From: Sipunculus nudus
Lineage: Eukaryota > Annelida > Sipuncula > Golfingiida > Sipunculidae
DNA length: 64,000 nt
Assembly (NCBI GenBank): GCA_026874595.1
Contig: CM049315.1
Coordinates: forward strand, 37,094,164-37,158,163
Direction: 5' to 3'
Numbering within the stretch: the stretch's first letter is position 1; every line of letters begins with the position of its first letter. A model generated the notes under the pieces. The model was not told where the DNA came from and made no database searches. It was given only the letters and a program-made list of their open reading frames with translations. Both the position numbers and the translations under genes were made by a program. Of this stretch, positions 34,201-43,514 are shown one piece after another.

Positions 34201-37200
34201 TCATGCCATTGGACGGCCTCCAGACGTGGCAGGGTTGGCATTTGGGTTGAATAGTAATGTGTTAAACCCGTTCAATTTGTAGTTTCCGTCAGGGAAGCGC
34301 GTGGGCTCACCCCATGTACGGTTATCCAAGGACAGGTGAGGGGCTGAACAAGATGTCATTGGCACGGCCCCGCCTAGGACGTGGCTGAGATGTCGGTACT
34401 GGCCCGGGCTATTGGACAGGCTCATCGGACTGATATGTGTGTGGCTTGCATCTCCTTTTGTCCCGACCTTCCATCCGGGTACAGGAACGTCTGCTCCTGG
34501 TGTTTTCCTTTTCCTCCCTAGATGGCCAAGTTCCATGTTCTCCAACAGTTCGGTCAGGCCGCGGTCCAGTCCGTTGTGAACGGGTGACCTCTCAGCAATC
34601 GTCTGAGGCATGCGCAACAGTTCCCCTACACTCGTCTGTGAATGTCCTACGTAAGCCAAGGAGAACGACAATGATGCCCACGGGTTGCTGAAACCGGAAG
34701 CCTCCCCCGTGAAAAACATGGAGCGGGTCATCCGGTTGGCACAGTCTTGAAAAGCGTCCGACTTGCCCGGGTTACGCACGTCCACGACGTTGCAGAACGC
34801 TTCCAGTGGCATGCAAGTAGGCACCAACAGTATATCGGTTGTGGACTTTTCTGCCTGGCCGCGACCCGCGTCCCTCTCTGGCCAATAGGCGCTGTGTCCT
34901 TGAACGTAACCGGCTGTCTTTTGCAGGGGATCTGCGCCTGTGGAGCTTGCGGTCATCTTTCCGGCGAGACTGCTCCCGTACGCCTTTGCACTTTCCACGT
35001 ACAACGTAGCCACGTCAGATGTTATGTTTCGTGCGTTCCTGTCGATGCCTTGCCAGGAGACCCTTGGGTGGTATGCCCCGTCTGTGCGGTTTCCTGTGAA
35101 CATGGCGTGCGGCACAACGAGGCCTGATGTGCCCATCTTGGTTTCAGAAAAACGGAGCATTTCTTGCACGATCGTGCCACTGTGAGTGTCGTTGATCGTC
35201 TCTTGCGTGTGCACGGGTCCCTGTCTGAGCCATATACTCGCAGGGGTGGCTGCGAACAGGTGTTCTGTTTCCACTTTGTCGTGTTGCAGCACCATGCAAC
35301 CCAGGGTGGCATGACCTGCCTGCTTTGCAAGAGCGCATATACCGACTGCTGTTGCATATGTCTGTTGTACAGGTGTTATCATCACCCTGGCCTCCGGGCT
35401 CAACTGCGAAAGTGCTACGCGGCGCGAGTGAATGCCGTCTCGCTGAACTGGGTGATGTGCCGCAGCGTAAAGGTATATGTCCGGCTGCATGTCACACCCG
35501 TTGTACCGTGGTATATCCTTTCCAATCAATTTTCCTTTATTTTCCGTTAGGGTTTCGCACATGTTTACGTCCATCACTTCTAGGGACAAGGGCAGGGGAA
35601 ACCACAGTGTTTGGGCTGTTTCATCTGTGACAATCTTTTTTGCAGCCTCCAGTTTCGTTTTGGTGTCTTGTTTTATCAAGCCGGTGTCGTCGTCGTATTC
35701 GAACGTGATACCCTCAAATGTTTTCAGCGTAATGTGGCTCACGTCACCAGAAATGTCGACGGCGTTTTTTAGGAAGACCCCGTCCGTGCATAATGCAGTT
35801 TCCGTTCTGTAAAGGCCACCGTTTGTTGTTTTCATACGCAGACTGGCTGCCGGTACAGCTGATATGCGGAAAACCGTGTTATCTAAAGGGTAGAATTGTG
35901 TTTGAGTGTCCCAGGATGAGTGTCGGTTATTTCGAGCTGTCTTTTTGAATAAGTCCCTCGCTGTAGCCACAGTGACACACGCGGCCATCTGTTGGTTATC
36001 CTGACGTGGTTTAACAGCTGTCATTGTGCTCCCGCAAAGTTGCTGCATTATGCTGTAAAATGTCTTCATTTGAATCATGTCTTGTGGCGTTGCTGTTTGG
36101 AATATATTAGTTGGTATCTTAACATGAAATTTGCTATACGCGTTTGTCTGATCACGTTTTGCCTTTTTAGTCACATCGTACTTAGTTGGGTGAGTAGCAA
36201 ACTCATCCGGATCCTGCCGCATCCATGCGAAACACGTCACGTCCGTTGAGTCTTTCATGTCGACATGCTGCCACATGTTAGACGCCGTCACGCCCATTGG
36301 TAGCGGTGTGGGTAAAGCAAGGTCTGTGCAACTGCTGATTTCTTGACTACGCCGTAGTAATATTGCAGATTCTTTTTTTGTGAACGTCACTGCCTCGGAT
36401 GACACGAGTTTTGCTGCTATCTGCCCGTGACCCAAAACCTGCAGATCGGCAGCTAATCGTTTCATCAAACACCCTGCGACATCTTCAGTTAACTTCACTA
36501 TGCCACGGCATGCTTGTTGTAGTTTTTGTAAAGGCGGGAACTGCCTCAATACAGGGGGGAGTGGCACTGTTGCGATCGCCTTCATCAGCGTCAGGTTTGA
36601 GTCGCATGTCAGCACCCCTCCGAAAGCGGAAAATATGTAAGCTGACCGTAGCAGGTACTGGAATTCAATGCTTTCTCCATTTTCACAAACGTGTGTGTGA
36701 AATTTTTCGACGAACAACATGTCAGTGGGGTACTTGGCGATCAGCATCGCTTCCCAGCGTTTGCAGAGCAGGTCTTGACAAGAGTGGTTCAACGACGTAC
36801 TCCAGACCCTGGCTGCCTCTGAGCGCGGATCAGTGGGGTCCAACAGGTAAGGGTAATGCGTCCTCGCTATGCTCTCACCCGCGTCCTGAACGCTGGACAG
36901 GGGTCGGAGACAGAGCGGTATATTTTCAAGATGAAATCTCGGTACGAACAGCGCGGATGTTCCTTCCTTGAACCCGTCTGGTATTGTACCACCTGTTATT
37001 TCACACAATTTTGAAAAAGATGTTTTGTCAAGATTCTTTGGGATGAAGTGTAGCGTCTGGAAGGGGTTAGGTTGGTCATGGAGCAGACGCACAGATCCCG
37101 CTTGGTGATAGTTCATGTGGTCCACATTACTCAGGCTGCGCTGCAGAGGCAATAGCAGTGTGTTCTCACAGGTCCATCCGTACGATCTCGCCATAGGCCC

Positions 37201-39069
37201 TTCAGTTTCATGCAACCTCAAAGCTGTGGTCGATACGTCATGGTGTGCAACAACATCACACAGGGACGCTCGGGTTTTTGGAGGAAAGACGTCCCATACT
37301 CCTGCAGTGTGTGTACTTTCGTCATTTCTCCCGGAAGGTCCGGATGTCCCTGCAGCATGCAGTTTGGAAGGCGTGTTGTACCTTTTAGTTGTACTCACGA
37401 AATTGTACAGGTCCGGGTTGAAAAGGACGTCGATCAGTGCCTGGAGAGCCGTAACGGTTTCGTCGCGGCCCCCGTAGGTTTTCCACGTCATGCTCACGGG
37501 CACTTGCAGGCGTTGTTTTGCGCTTGGGTTCCTGACTGGGTGTGGGTCACCTAGGTTTCCTGTAGTACAAGACGGGTTCTGCAAGCGGTCCAGCACGTAG
37601 TCTAGTTGACTGCACAGCGCTATCGGTGTGGTTTGCGTCACGTGCAGTATGTCCCGTGTCACATCACGGTCCACGCGGCGTGTCACGTCTGTCACATCGC
37701 TGACGTCTTTCGAAAACAAGACCAGACCGTCTCTGTGGGTCAACCCCGGGAATGTCTGTACCACGTAACCCTTTTCCACTCCAGCGAAAAGAGTCTCCGT
37801 AGGTTCCCCGTTGCTGTCGACAGGGCCCCGCATGATCGAGACGTATTCTTCGGCTGTCGGTTCTCTGTCTTTCACGGTCTCTTTGTTGCTGTGTATGTTA
37901 AGGACCATGATACCCGTATGTGCGATCATCTGTTCCTCCGTTTTGTTTATGCGGAGCACACCACGGCGCAAGTCTATCAGCACGCGGTACATTGACATAC
38001 CTTGAGCCATCTGCTGGTAAGTCTCGGGTCCCATCAGCACCACACACAGAACATCCGAGGCATCGAACAGTTCACTTTCCGAGGACAAAAGATCTTTCAT
38101 CCGTTGCAGGTGAAGCTTCTGAGTGATGCTTGGCGGGTCGGCTCCCGGTCTGCTGAGCTGGGCCTCAGCTTCCTCCACGGCGACTTTCAATTTTGCCTTT
38201 GCTCCAGACCAAGGCGCCCCTTCGTCTCTTTGCGACCTCTCGCGGATGAAAGGAATCCGGTCACACTGCTGGCTGCACTGGTTCGCCAGGCGGCGGACAG
38301 CGCCGTATGCGTCCAGCCGGACTGAAAACAGGTTCGCCATAAACATCCTCGCCGCCTCATTCAGTGCCTGACATTTCATAAGAGCTATGCGGTTGGGGTC
38401 AGGGGCACGTTGCAGCTGCAACCTGGTAGCGTACAGTGCCCGCATAATGGCTGCGTCCGGCGATATGTCCCTCAGGAACTCGCCCATGTGGGCCATGTTT
38501 CCGGCGCGCAGACTCGTTATGAGGTCCCTCATGCCGTCTTGCATCATATACCCGAACCGGACGATAGGTTCTGTGGTGTGAGCATCGTTTGTTTCACTGG
38601 CCAACTTTGTGCGTAATACGTTCAGCACGTCAAAGGGCACATCCAGGTAGGCTGAATGTGACAAGGCGAAGGTGAATTTCTTTTTCCGCCTCTGAACTGT
38701 CCTCGGGGGCGCCTTGTCTGATTGTGGCGGTTCCGACATCACAGCGTCTTTACTGACGTATTCGACATCTTCGTACCTGCAGTCCATCATGTGCGGATCG
38801 AAACTTTGCACCAAGCAAACGCCCAGGGGTGTGTTTTGAACGCCTCGCACTGACGCACCCGCCACATAGCATTTATAATATCTGATAAATTTGGATTCCA
38901 GCAACCGTGCATCCATAGGGTCGTTTTCCAGCAGTCCTCCCGTGGCGTAACTCTTCGCTAGTGTGTACAGTTCCTGTACGCCCGTGTTGAGGTAAGGGGC
39001 CAGGTGATGGTTGTCAAATGCAAAGGCCCAAGGCCCCAGTTGTGGGTGTGGCGGTGGTATAGCGGCCAT
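34201..39069 (-). CDS. Probable major capsid protein
   Basis: 1622 residues, the longest complete gene in the window, with a good ATG (MAAIPPPHPQ). Herpesvirus major capsid proteins are about 1,300-1,400 residues, so this would be long. It has no membrane segment, signal peptide or enzyme motif, is evenly globular and rich in beta strands, and is leftward with a long independent 5' region (39070-39340), as expected of a strongly expressed late structural gene. The N-terminal region contains a compact helix-rich segment (TGVQELYTLAKSYATGG) and the C-terminal tail is Asn/Gly/Pro-rich. The assignment rests on size, composition and context rather than on a diagnostic motif; a large tegument or DNA-binding protein is the alternative. 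Confidence 0.5.
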   Translation of the reverse strand: MAAIPPPHPQLGPWAFAFDNHHLAPYLNTGVQELYTLAKSYATGGLLENDPMDARLLESKFIRYYKCYVAGASVRGVQNTPLGVCLVQSFDPHMMDCRYEDVEYVSKDAVMSEPPQSDKAPPRTVQRRKKKFTFALSHSAYLDVPFDVLNVLRTKLASETNDAHTTEPIVRFGYMMQDGMRDLITSLRAGNMAHMGEFLRDISPDAAIMRALYATRLQLQRAPDPNRIALMKCQALNEAARMFMANLFSVRLDAYGAVRRLANQCSQQCDRIPFIRERSQRDEGAPWSGAKAKLKVAVEEAEAQLSRPGADPPSITQKLHLQRMKDLLSSESELFDASDVLCVVLMGPETYQQMAQGMSMYRVLIDLRRGVLRINKTEEQMIAHTGIMVLNIHSNKETVKDREPTAEEYVSIMRGPVDSNGEPTETLFAGVEKGYVVQTFPGLTHRDGLVLFSKDVSDVTDVTRRVDRDVTRDILHVTQTTPIALCSQLDYVLDRLQNPSCTTGNLGDPHPVRNPSAKQRLQVPVSMTWKTYGGRDETVTALQALIDVLFNPDLYNFVSTTKRYNTPSKLHAAGTSGPSGRNDESTHTAGVWDVFPPKTRASLCDVVAHHDVSTTALRLHETEGPMARSYGWTCENTLLLPLQRSLSNVDHMNYHQAGSVRLLHDQPNPFQTLHFIPKNLDKTSFSKLCEITGGTIPDGFKEGTSALFVPRFHLENIPLCLRPLSSVQDAGESIARTHYPYLLDPTDPRSEAARVWSTSLNHSCQDLLCKRWEAMLIAKYPTDMLFVEKFHTHVCENGESIEFQYLLRSAYIFSAFGGVLTCDSNLTLMKAIATVPLPPVLRQFPPLQKLQQACRGIVKLTEDVAGCLMKRLAADLQVLGHGQIAAKLVSSEAVTFTKKESAILLRRSQEISSCTDLALPTPLPMGVTASNMWQHVDMKDSTDVTCFAWMRQDPDEFATHPTKYDVTKKAKRDQTNAYSKFHVKIPTNIFQTATPQDMIQMKTFYSIMQQLCGSTMTAVKPRQDNQQMAACVTVATARDLFKKTARNNRHSSWDTQTQFYPLDNTVFRISAVPAASLRMKTTNGGLYRTETALCTDGVFLKNAVDISGDVSHITLKTFEGITFEYDDDTGLIKQDTKTKLEAAKKIVTDETAQTLWFPLPLSLEVMDVNMCETLTENKGKLIGKDIPRYNGCDMQPDIYLYAAAHHPVQRDGIHSRRVALSQLSPEARVMITPVQQTYATAVGICALAKQAGHATLGCMVLQHDKVETEHLFAATPASIWLRQGPVHTQETINDTHSGTIVQEMLRFSETKMGTSGLVVPHAMFTGNRTDGAYHPRVSWQGIDRNARNITSDVATLYVESAKAYGSSLAGKMTASSTGADPLQKTAGYVQGHSAYWPERDAGRGQAEKSTTDILLVPTCMPLEAFCNVVDVRNPGKSDAFQDCANRMTRSMFFTGEASGFSNPWASLSFSLAYVGHSQTSVGELLRMPQTIAERSPVHNGLDRGLTELLENMELGHLGRKRKTPGADVPVPGWKVGTKGDASHTHISPMSLSNSPGQYRHLSHVLGGAVPMTSCSAPHLSLDNRTWGEPTRFPDGNYKLNGFNTLLFNPNANPATSGGRPMA

Positions 39070-39340
39070 GTTGCGGATCCTCGAGGGTAAACAAAAACAA
39101 AAACGTGTTTTCCGTTATACCTTTGGTTGTCACTGTTCTCAATTCCCGTAACGGCTCGATAACGAATTGACATGAACGTTGATGTAAAGAGAGAACGAGG
39201 TCAATGGCCCCTTTCCAAATACAGGTCTGTGTCAGTAGCGGCTGTGTGGTTCTGTTGGTTATTGGATTGGGGGTGTTCCTACTGTTCTTCTGTTCAGGTT
39301 GTTGTATATGATTGCCCTAATAACGAAAGCATAGACAACG

Positions 39341-40000
39341 ATGAACGGCAAGGCGTCATTCGTTAGAGGTCGCCGTCTTCGTATCATGTTCGCCTTTGTT
39401 CTTGTGTCTGCATACGGCATTATCATCACAACAGGCGCGGCACATATATCTTTATGTGACGACAGTTCTTTTCTTCCTATATGTATGATACAATATGGAT
39501 CCAGCATGATCTGCTTGACTGTGTTCGCGTACCGTATTTCCGGAAGGAACAACCCAAGGGAGACGAAGATGTCCGCTCATGAGGGACGTAATAAACATAC
39601 GTTTGGGAGTAGACGAGGACCTCGAAAAAACACTTACATATTCAGAGACGAAAAAGATGACAATGGAGGTGACACGTGTGAGGAAAACCATGAAGGCGAA
39701 AGGTTACTGGTGCATGACAAAGAGAACGTGCGTGGCACGAAGGGTGATCCACGTGCTTTTTACAGTCTCACGGGGATGGTATCAGCCTCTTCCAAATCCG
39801 CAATCGTGTCTGGTTTGCATGTGATCATGATCATCCCTTGGTTCATAAGTTTCTTGGTGCAGATGGTGCGCGTGGCGAAAACAGGAATAGTTCAGCCCCC
39901 GTGCATCACGTTCTACGTACTCTCTGCCATGTACCTGTTATTCACTGCAGCCGCCCTCGTCCTTGAAACCACTCAGCACGCCCTTTGGGACAGATCGTGA
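39341..40000 (+). CDS. Four-pass membrane protein
   Basis: 219 residues. Four hydrophobic segments are visible at about 15-35, 48-65, 155-175 and 185-207. Between the second and third lies a hydrophilic, highly charged loop of about 85 residues, probably cytoplasmic or tegument-facing. The first short extracellular loop contains a Cys pair (LCDD...PIC) that could form a disulphide. The overall plan (two passes, long polar loop, two passes) resembles that of the larger protein at 41100, suggesting a related role in the envelope or in intracellular membranes. It is the first gene of a rightward cluster and faces the capsid gene across a 271-bp divergent promoter region. Confidence 0.75.
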   Translation: MNGKASFVRGRRLRIMFAFVLVSAYGIIITTGAAHISLCDDSSFLPICMIQYGSSMICLTVFAYRISGRNNPRETKMSAHEGRNKHTFGSRRGPRKNTYIFRDEKDDNGGDTCEENHEGERLLVHDKENVRGTKGDPRAFYSLTGMVSASSKSAIVSGLHVIMIIPWFISFLVQMVRVAKTGIVQPPCITFYVLSAMYLLFTAAALVLETTQHALWDRS

Positions 40001-40450
40001 ACGCTATTTGCATTTGCTGGTGAGCAGGCGTTGGATGCTCAGGCACAGGAACGTTGAAACGACACAATAATAAAAATGTGTGACACTTCGTCTCTCGAAT
40101 AATTGCCTGATCGTGCAGTTACAAACCGGCGTCCCCCTAAGTGTACTGTTATCCGTGATAAACGCCTCGACTAGCCGGACATGTGTCCCAGACGTTAACC
40201 CGGATGTCGACATTTGGCCGCGGCAATGACAATCAACTTCTCCGACGACTTGCTACCAGAATATCTGTGGACGTTCCCACATGAGTGCGAAAGTCGTGCG
40301 CGTGACGTGTGTAGCAATTTGCAGTAACACCGTTTTCGGGCGTGAGTGGTTTCGCAAATTAAGGACAGGATACCAGGCATTGCACTACCGCCGCACGCAA
40401 AGTCGTTCACGCCACATCAGACAAGTTTGCTGAGACGATCGAATAACGGT
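40001..40450. other. Gap upstream of the Bcl-2-like gene
   Basis: No supported gene. A short leftward frame (40004-40213) with one hydrophobic stretch is probably chance. The open frame of the next gene extends back to about 40346 without an ATG. Confidence 0.4.
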
Positions 40451-40990
40451 ATGCGTAGAAGATATCCGCTTGTTATGCCCCATTCTACGGCCAGGCGAAT
40501 CGTGAATCATCTTTTCGTCTGTCAATTCCCTGAACGCCACGATAACCGCTCAGTCTGTTCTGATTGTTTTATACCGTACGCGCACGTGGAAATTGCACTG
40601 GGAGGGTGCATAAAGCAATTGGAAAACATGAAGGACATCAAAGTTGCGGGAGAGAGGTGGTGGTCATGTCTGAACGGGCAACATGACATTGAAAAGAGTC
40701 TGAATATCATACTAGGCCGCGTGGCGAACGGTTTCTGCTATTATGGACACGCTTTGGTTTTTTTCGCATTCGCTTTGTCTGTTCGTCGTCAGCTGGAACG
40801 CAATGGCGTCCCGCTGGAAACCATTAAATGTGTGTCCTCTGTTTTCGTCAGGTGGGCTTATTTGTACGTGGTTAACCCGTCAATTCACAAGAACCATGCT
40901 TCTCCTGGGCTTTTCACAGGATGGATGCCACATGGGGTGCCAGGTTGGGTTTCTTTTTTCTGTCAGATCGCGAAAGCCATCGCTGCATAA
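40451..40990 (+). CDS. Bcl-2-like apoptosis regulator
   Basis: 179 residues from the ATG at 40451. The helical layout fits a Bcl-2 fold: an N-terminal helix (ARRIVNHLF), a BH3-like segment (VEIALGGCIKQLENM), a BH1-like region with the central hydrophobic helix (NGFCYYGHALVFFAFALSV, compare the family's N/DG..NWGR..AFF.F) and a BH2-like Trp motif (GWMPHGVPGWVSFF, compare W....GGW..F). There is no clear C-terminal membrane anchor. Viral Bcl-2 proteins bind host BH3 proteins, BAX/BAK or beclin at mitochondria or ER and delay cell death. The Trp-Gly-Arg of BH1 is changed to Tyr-Gly-His, and identity is otherwise low. Located in a cluster with membrane proteins; 3' end probably shared. Confidence 0.6.
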   Translation: MRRRYPLVMPHSTARRIVNHLFVCQFPERHDNRSVCSDCFIPYAHVEIALGGCIKQLENMKDIKVAGERWWSCLNGQHDIEKSLNIILGRVANGFCYYGHALVFFAFALSVRRQLERNGVPLETIKCVSSVFVRWAYLYVVNPSIHKNHASPGLFTGWMPHGVPGWVSFFCQIAKAIAA

Positions 40991-41099
40991 CAGAGACTTG
41001 TATTTGTGCAGTGGGGGATGTGTATCTGTCTGATGTCACAATGACAGCTGCCTCACCGATCAATGCGGGATCATTATCGTGCTGTGTGCGGCATTAAAT

Positions 41100-42290
41100 A
41101 TGGGACACACGACATTTCAGGTAGCCACTGGCCTAGCTGCGTCGATCGCCTGTATGGCTGCGGGGATCATCAGCGCTCTACATTTGTGGCACCCTGGGTG
41201 GTGGCCGGAGGACGACCACTGCGGTTGCATTTATTTACGCTCTGGACGCAACGCCTCTATGGAACCTTACTTTTTGCCACAAACCGCATACCCGACAAGC
41301 GCCTGCTGGTTGAGACGCCCACGTAGACTCAGGTGTACTGTCGGCATATTACTTTGCAATGAGAACGCCTCACCTGTTCCTACCACTGATTCGTCAGGTC
41401 GACCCCCGGAACGCCTTGTTGCGGCCTATGACGAGCTGCTGCAGGAGATGTTGTTTGACGCTGTGTGCTTCCCACTTGTGGGTCTATGTTTGTTCGTTGT
41501 TTTGAGCATGCACTTGCGCAACGCTGCGCATAAACTGCATGTAGCTCACATCCGTATCATGGATGGTCTTCGTGAAAAAGCACAACAGAAACTTGCAGAC
41601 AAAACAACAGCTTGTAACGACAACCCAGCCGTCCCCGGAGGCCACAACCCAAAATCCGATGTATCGCGTCCGCGCTTCACGTATGCGGAACCGAATCTCG
41701 TAGTGCCGCCGACACAGGGCGAAAAACCCGATGAGAAACCTGCCATTCTCGACGGAGTGGACTCAATGGAAGCCGTTGTGTCCGAGGAAGCCGACCGGTA
41801 CTTGCACACGGGCACCGATGAACCTCCTCCGCCGTATTCCCAGTTTGAATTCACCGGGTTCCACTGGCCGATCGGGAAAAATGACCGAAAGAGCGTGTCC
41901 ACACGACACAGACACAACAAGTTGGTCTGTTCCGGCGCGTGCGGAGCTTTGCATGCCATGGTTATATTTCTCACTGTGGCCTGTTTGATGGGGACGTATT
42001 CATCCCATCGCCTACGATCCTGTGACGCGTTCGTCCCCCAGTTTGCGTACTGGCACGCAGGCGTCTTAAGCGCGGGGTGTTGGGTGATGTTGTATTACGT
42101 GTCACTTTTGGTGGAGCGCTGTGGCATTTGTCGGCGCAGTGGGAAACACTCTGACGGTGACTGTTACGTGTGCGAATCGTGTTGCTCACGTATAATCAGC
42201 AAGATTATTTGCACGATCCTGACGCTTTCGGTGCTAGCAGGTTTGGGGTACGTGTTATACACGTACGTGATAAAGCCAAGGGTAGCATGA
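41100..42290 (+). CDS. Multi-pass membrane protein with a PPPPY late-domain motif
   Basis: 396 residues from the ATG at 41100. Hydrophobic segments at about residues 9-30, 118-140, 283-302, 315-338 and 367-388 indicate four or five membrane passes. The ectodomain between the first two has Cys residues (HCGCIY, ACW, RCTVG, LLCNEN) and N-glycosylation sites. A long polar loop (about 145-280) contains EPPPPYSQF with P242-245 and Y246, a PPxY motif of the kind that recruits NEDD4-family ligases and the ESCRT machinery. A Cys-rich turn (ERCGICRRS...CYVCESCCS) lies between the last two passes. Probably an envelope protein involved in budding or membrane remodelling. The stop is 25 bp before the next gene. 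Confidence 0.78.
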   Translation: MGHTTFQVATGLAASIACMAAGIISALHLWHPGWWPEDDHCGCIYLRSGRNASMEPYFLPQTAYPTSACWLRRPRRLRCTVGILLCNENASPVPTTDSSGRPPERLVAAYDELLQEMLFDAVCFPLVGLCLFVVLSMHLRNAAHKLHVAHIRIMDGLREKAQQKLADKTTACNDNPAVPGGHNPKSDVSRPRFTYAEPNLVVPPTQGEKPDEKPAILDGVDSMEAVVSEEADRYLHTGTDEPPPPYSQFEFTGFHWPIGKNDRKSVSTRHRHNKLVCSGACGALHAMVIFLTVACLMGTYSSHRLRSCDAFVPQFAYWHAGVLSAGCWVMLYYVSLLVERCGICRRSGKHSDGDCYVCESCCSRIISKIICTILTLSVLAGLGYVLYTYVIKPRVA

Positions 42291-42315
42291 TGATATACAC
42301 GTACCGCTATGAACC

Positions 42316-43161
42316 ATGACGACGGACGTTCTCGCGAGGCATGCAAAGACTGATACTGATCAGGACATGTCAGGTGTTGTCGATCCGTCGCAGAAAGGTG
42401 ACAAGTACAGAAGAACTATGTCCTTCGATATCCGGAGTGGACGCACAGGTACGGTGCGCGAACCCGTGTCGCCGGGACCCTCGACCAGTGAGGTCAGTCA
42501 CAACAGAGAGGTAGCAGATCTAAATGACCGATTTCGCTTGGCTTGTCGCATGACCGCTTGCACACGCCTAGCGGACGTATTGGAACACAAGGCCCTGGCG
42601 AGTGAAAGAAAATACGGGATTACGGGAAGAGCCCTGACACTCGAATGGTACCGTATGCACAAAGACGAGTTGCAGCGTGCACGTGAAATGGCAACACGAG
42701 CGGCCGCTCAAGTCCGTCAGACCGAACATACAGACAAACAGGTTGCTAGAGAAAAAGCCTTGCGTGAGGTATATCACTCGGGATCGACGAAAAATGCATT
42801 GTACGGTGCCGTTCGGCGTAACGTTATTGACCCTGTGAAAAGGCGTATTTTTAACACCCGGATGGAACGCGGATTGACGAACAAGGTTCACAAGGAGAAA
42901 AGGCGTGCCTTAAAGGAGAGAAAAAAGCAGATGTGGTTACAGCGGCTGAACGACGTGAAAGATGCATGCGCAGATATGTGGTCCAGCGATTCAGAATCGG
43001 ACGACGGTGAGGACGGCGAGGGAAGAGGACAAGGTGAAAATATGAAACTGGATGAAGAAATTGAGGAACTGTACCTTGCGCGTAATATGCCCGAACCGAT
43101 TACAGACGATCCTTGCGACAGGACCATGTGCGAAGATCGGACGGAACCGCCGCCCATATGA
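42316..43161 (+). CDS. Charged coiled-coil protein
   Basis: 281 residues; ATG in AACCATGA context. The N-terminal 60 residues are Ser/Pro-rich and likely disordered. The middle (about 70-215) is basic and strongly helical with heptad-like spacing (RAREMATRAAAQVRQ, KEKRRALKERKKQMWLQRL), followed by an acidic tail (SDSESDDGEDGEG) and a Pro-rich end. This composition suits a tegument or nuclear scaffold protein that binds nucleic acid or another virion protein. No family recognised. It is the last gene of the rightward cluster, ended by the ATTAAA at 43294. Confidence 0.75.
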   Translation: MTTDVLARHAKTDTDQDMSGVVDPSQKGDKYRRTMSFDIRSGRTGTVREPVSPGPSTSEVSHNREVADLNDRFRLACRMTACTRLADVLEHKALASERKYGITGRALTLEWYRMHKDELQRAREMATRAAAQVRQTEHTDKQVAREKALREVYHSGSTKNALYGAVRRNVIDPVKRRIFNTRMERGLTNKVHKEKRRALKERKKQMWLQRLNDVKDACADMWSSDSESDDGEDGEGRGQGENMKLDEEIEELYLARNMPEPITDDPCDRTMCEDRTEPPPI

Positions 43162-43293
43162 TACAGTATAATGATTAACTGCAATGTTGGCACGTGTGAT
43201 ATATCAGACTTATATATCATCTGCGCCGAAATGTGTACCATAAATGCTGTTTTTTTTGCTCCGTCACAGCTCTGTATTGTATAGTGTTTTCAT

Positions 43294-43299
43294 ATTAAA
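43294..43299 (+). terminator. Polyadenylation signal for the 39341-43161 cluster
   Basis: ATTAAA 133 bp after the last stop codon of the cluster. No clear signal was seen between its members. Confidence 0.45.
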
Positions 43300-43418
43300 G
43301 ATTTATGTTCCTCTGTGATTCAGTATGTACTTTAAATGTGTAAAAGATAAAGCGTGTGCGTGTATACCACAACATAATAATAGACTAAAGACACCAACGC
43401 AACGATATGAAAACCGTC

Positions 43419-43424
43419 TTTATT
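43419..43424 (-). terminator. Polyadenylation signal for the kinase-nuclease gene
   Basis: Minus-strand AATAAA about 90 bp past the stop codon at 43515. Confidence 0.5.
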
Positions 43425-43514
43425 TCTGTGATAACACTTTACATAAACATATATGTGAAATAGGGGTGGGGTGGGGGTGGGGGGGTTGCAGTGTAACGGC
43501 GGACCGCGCGAATG

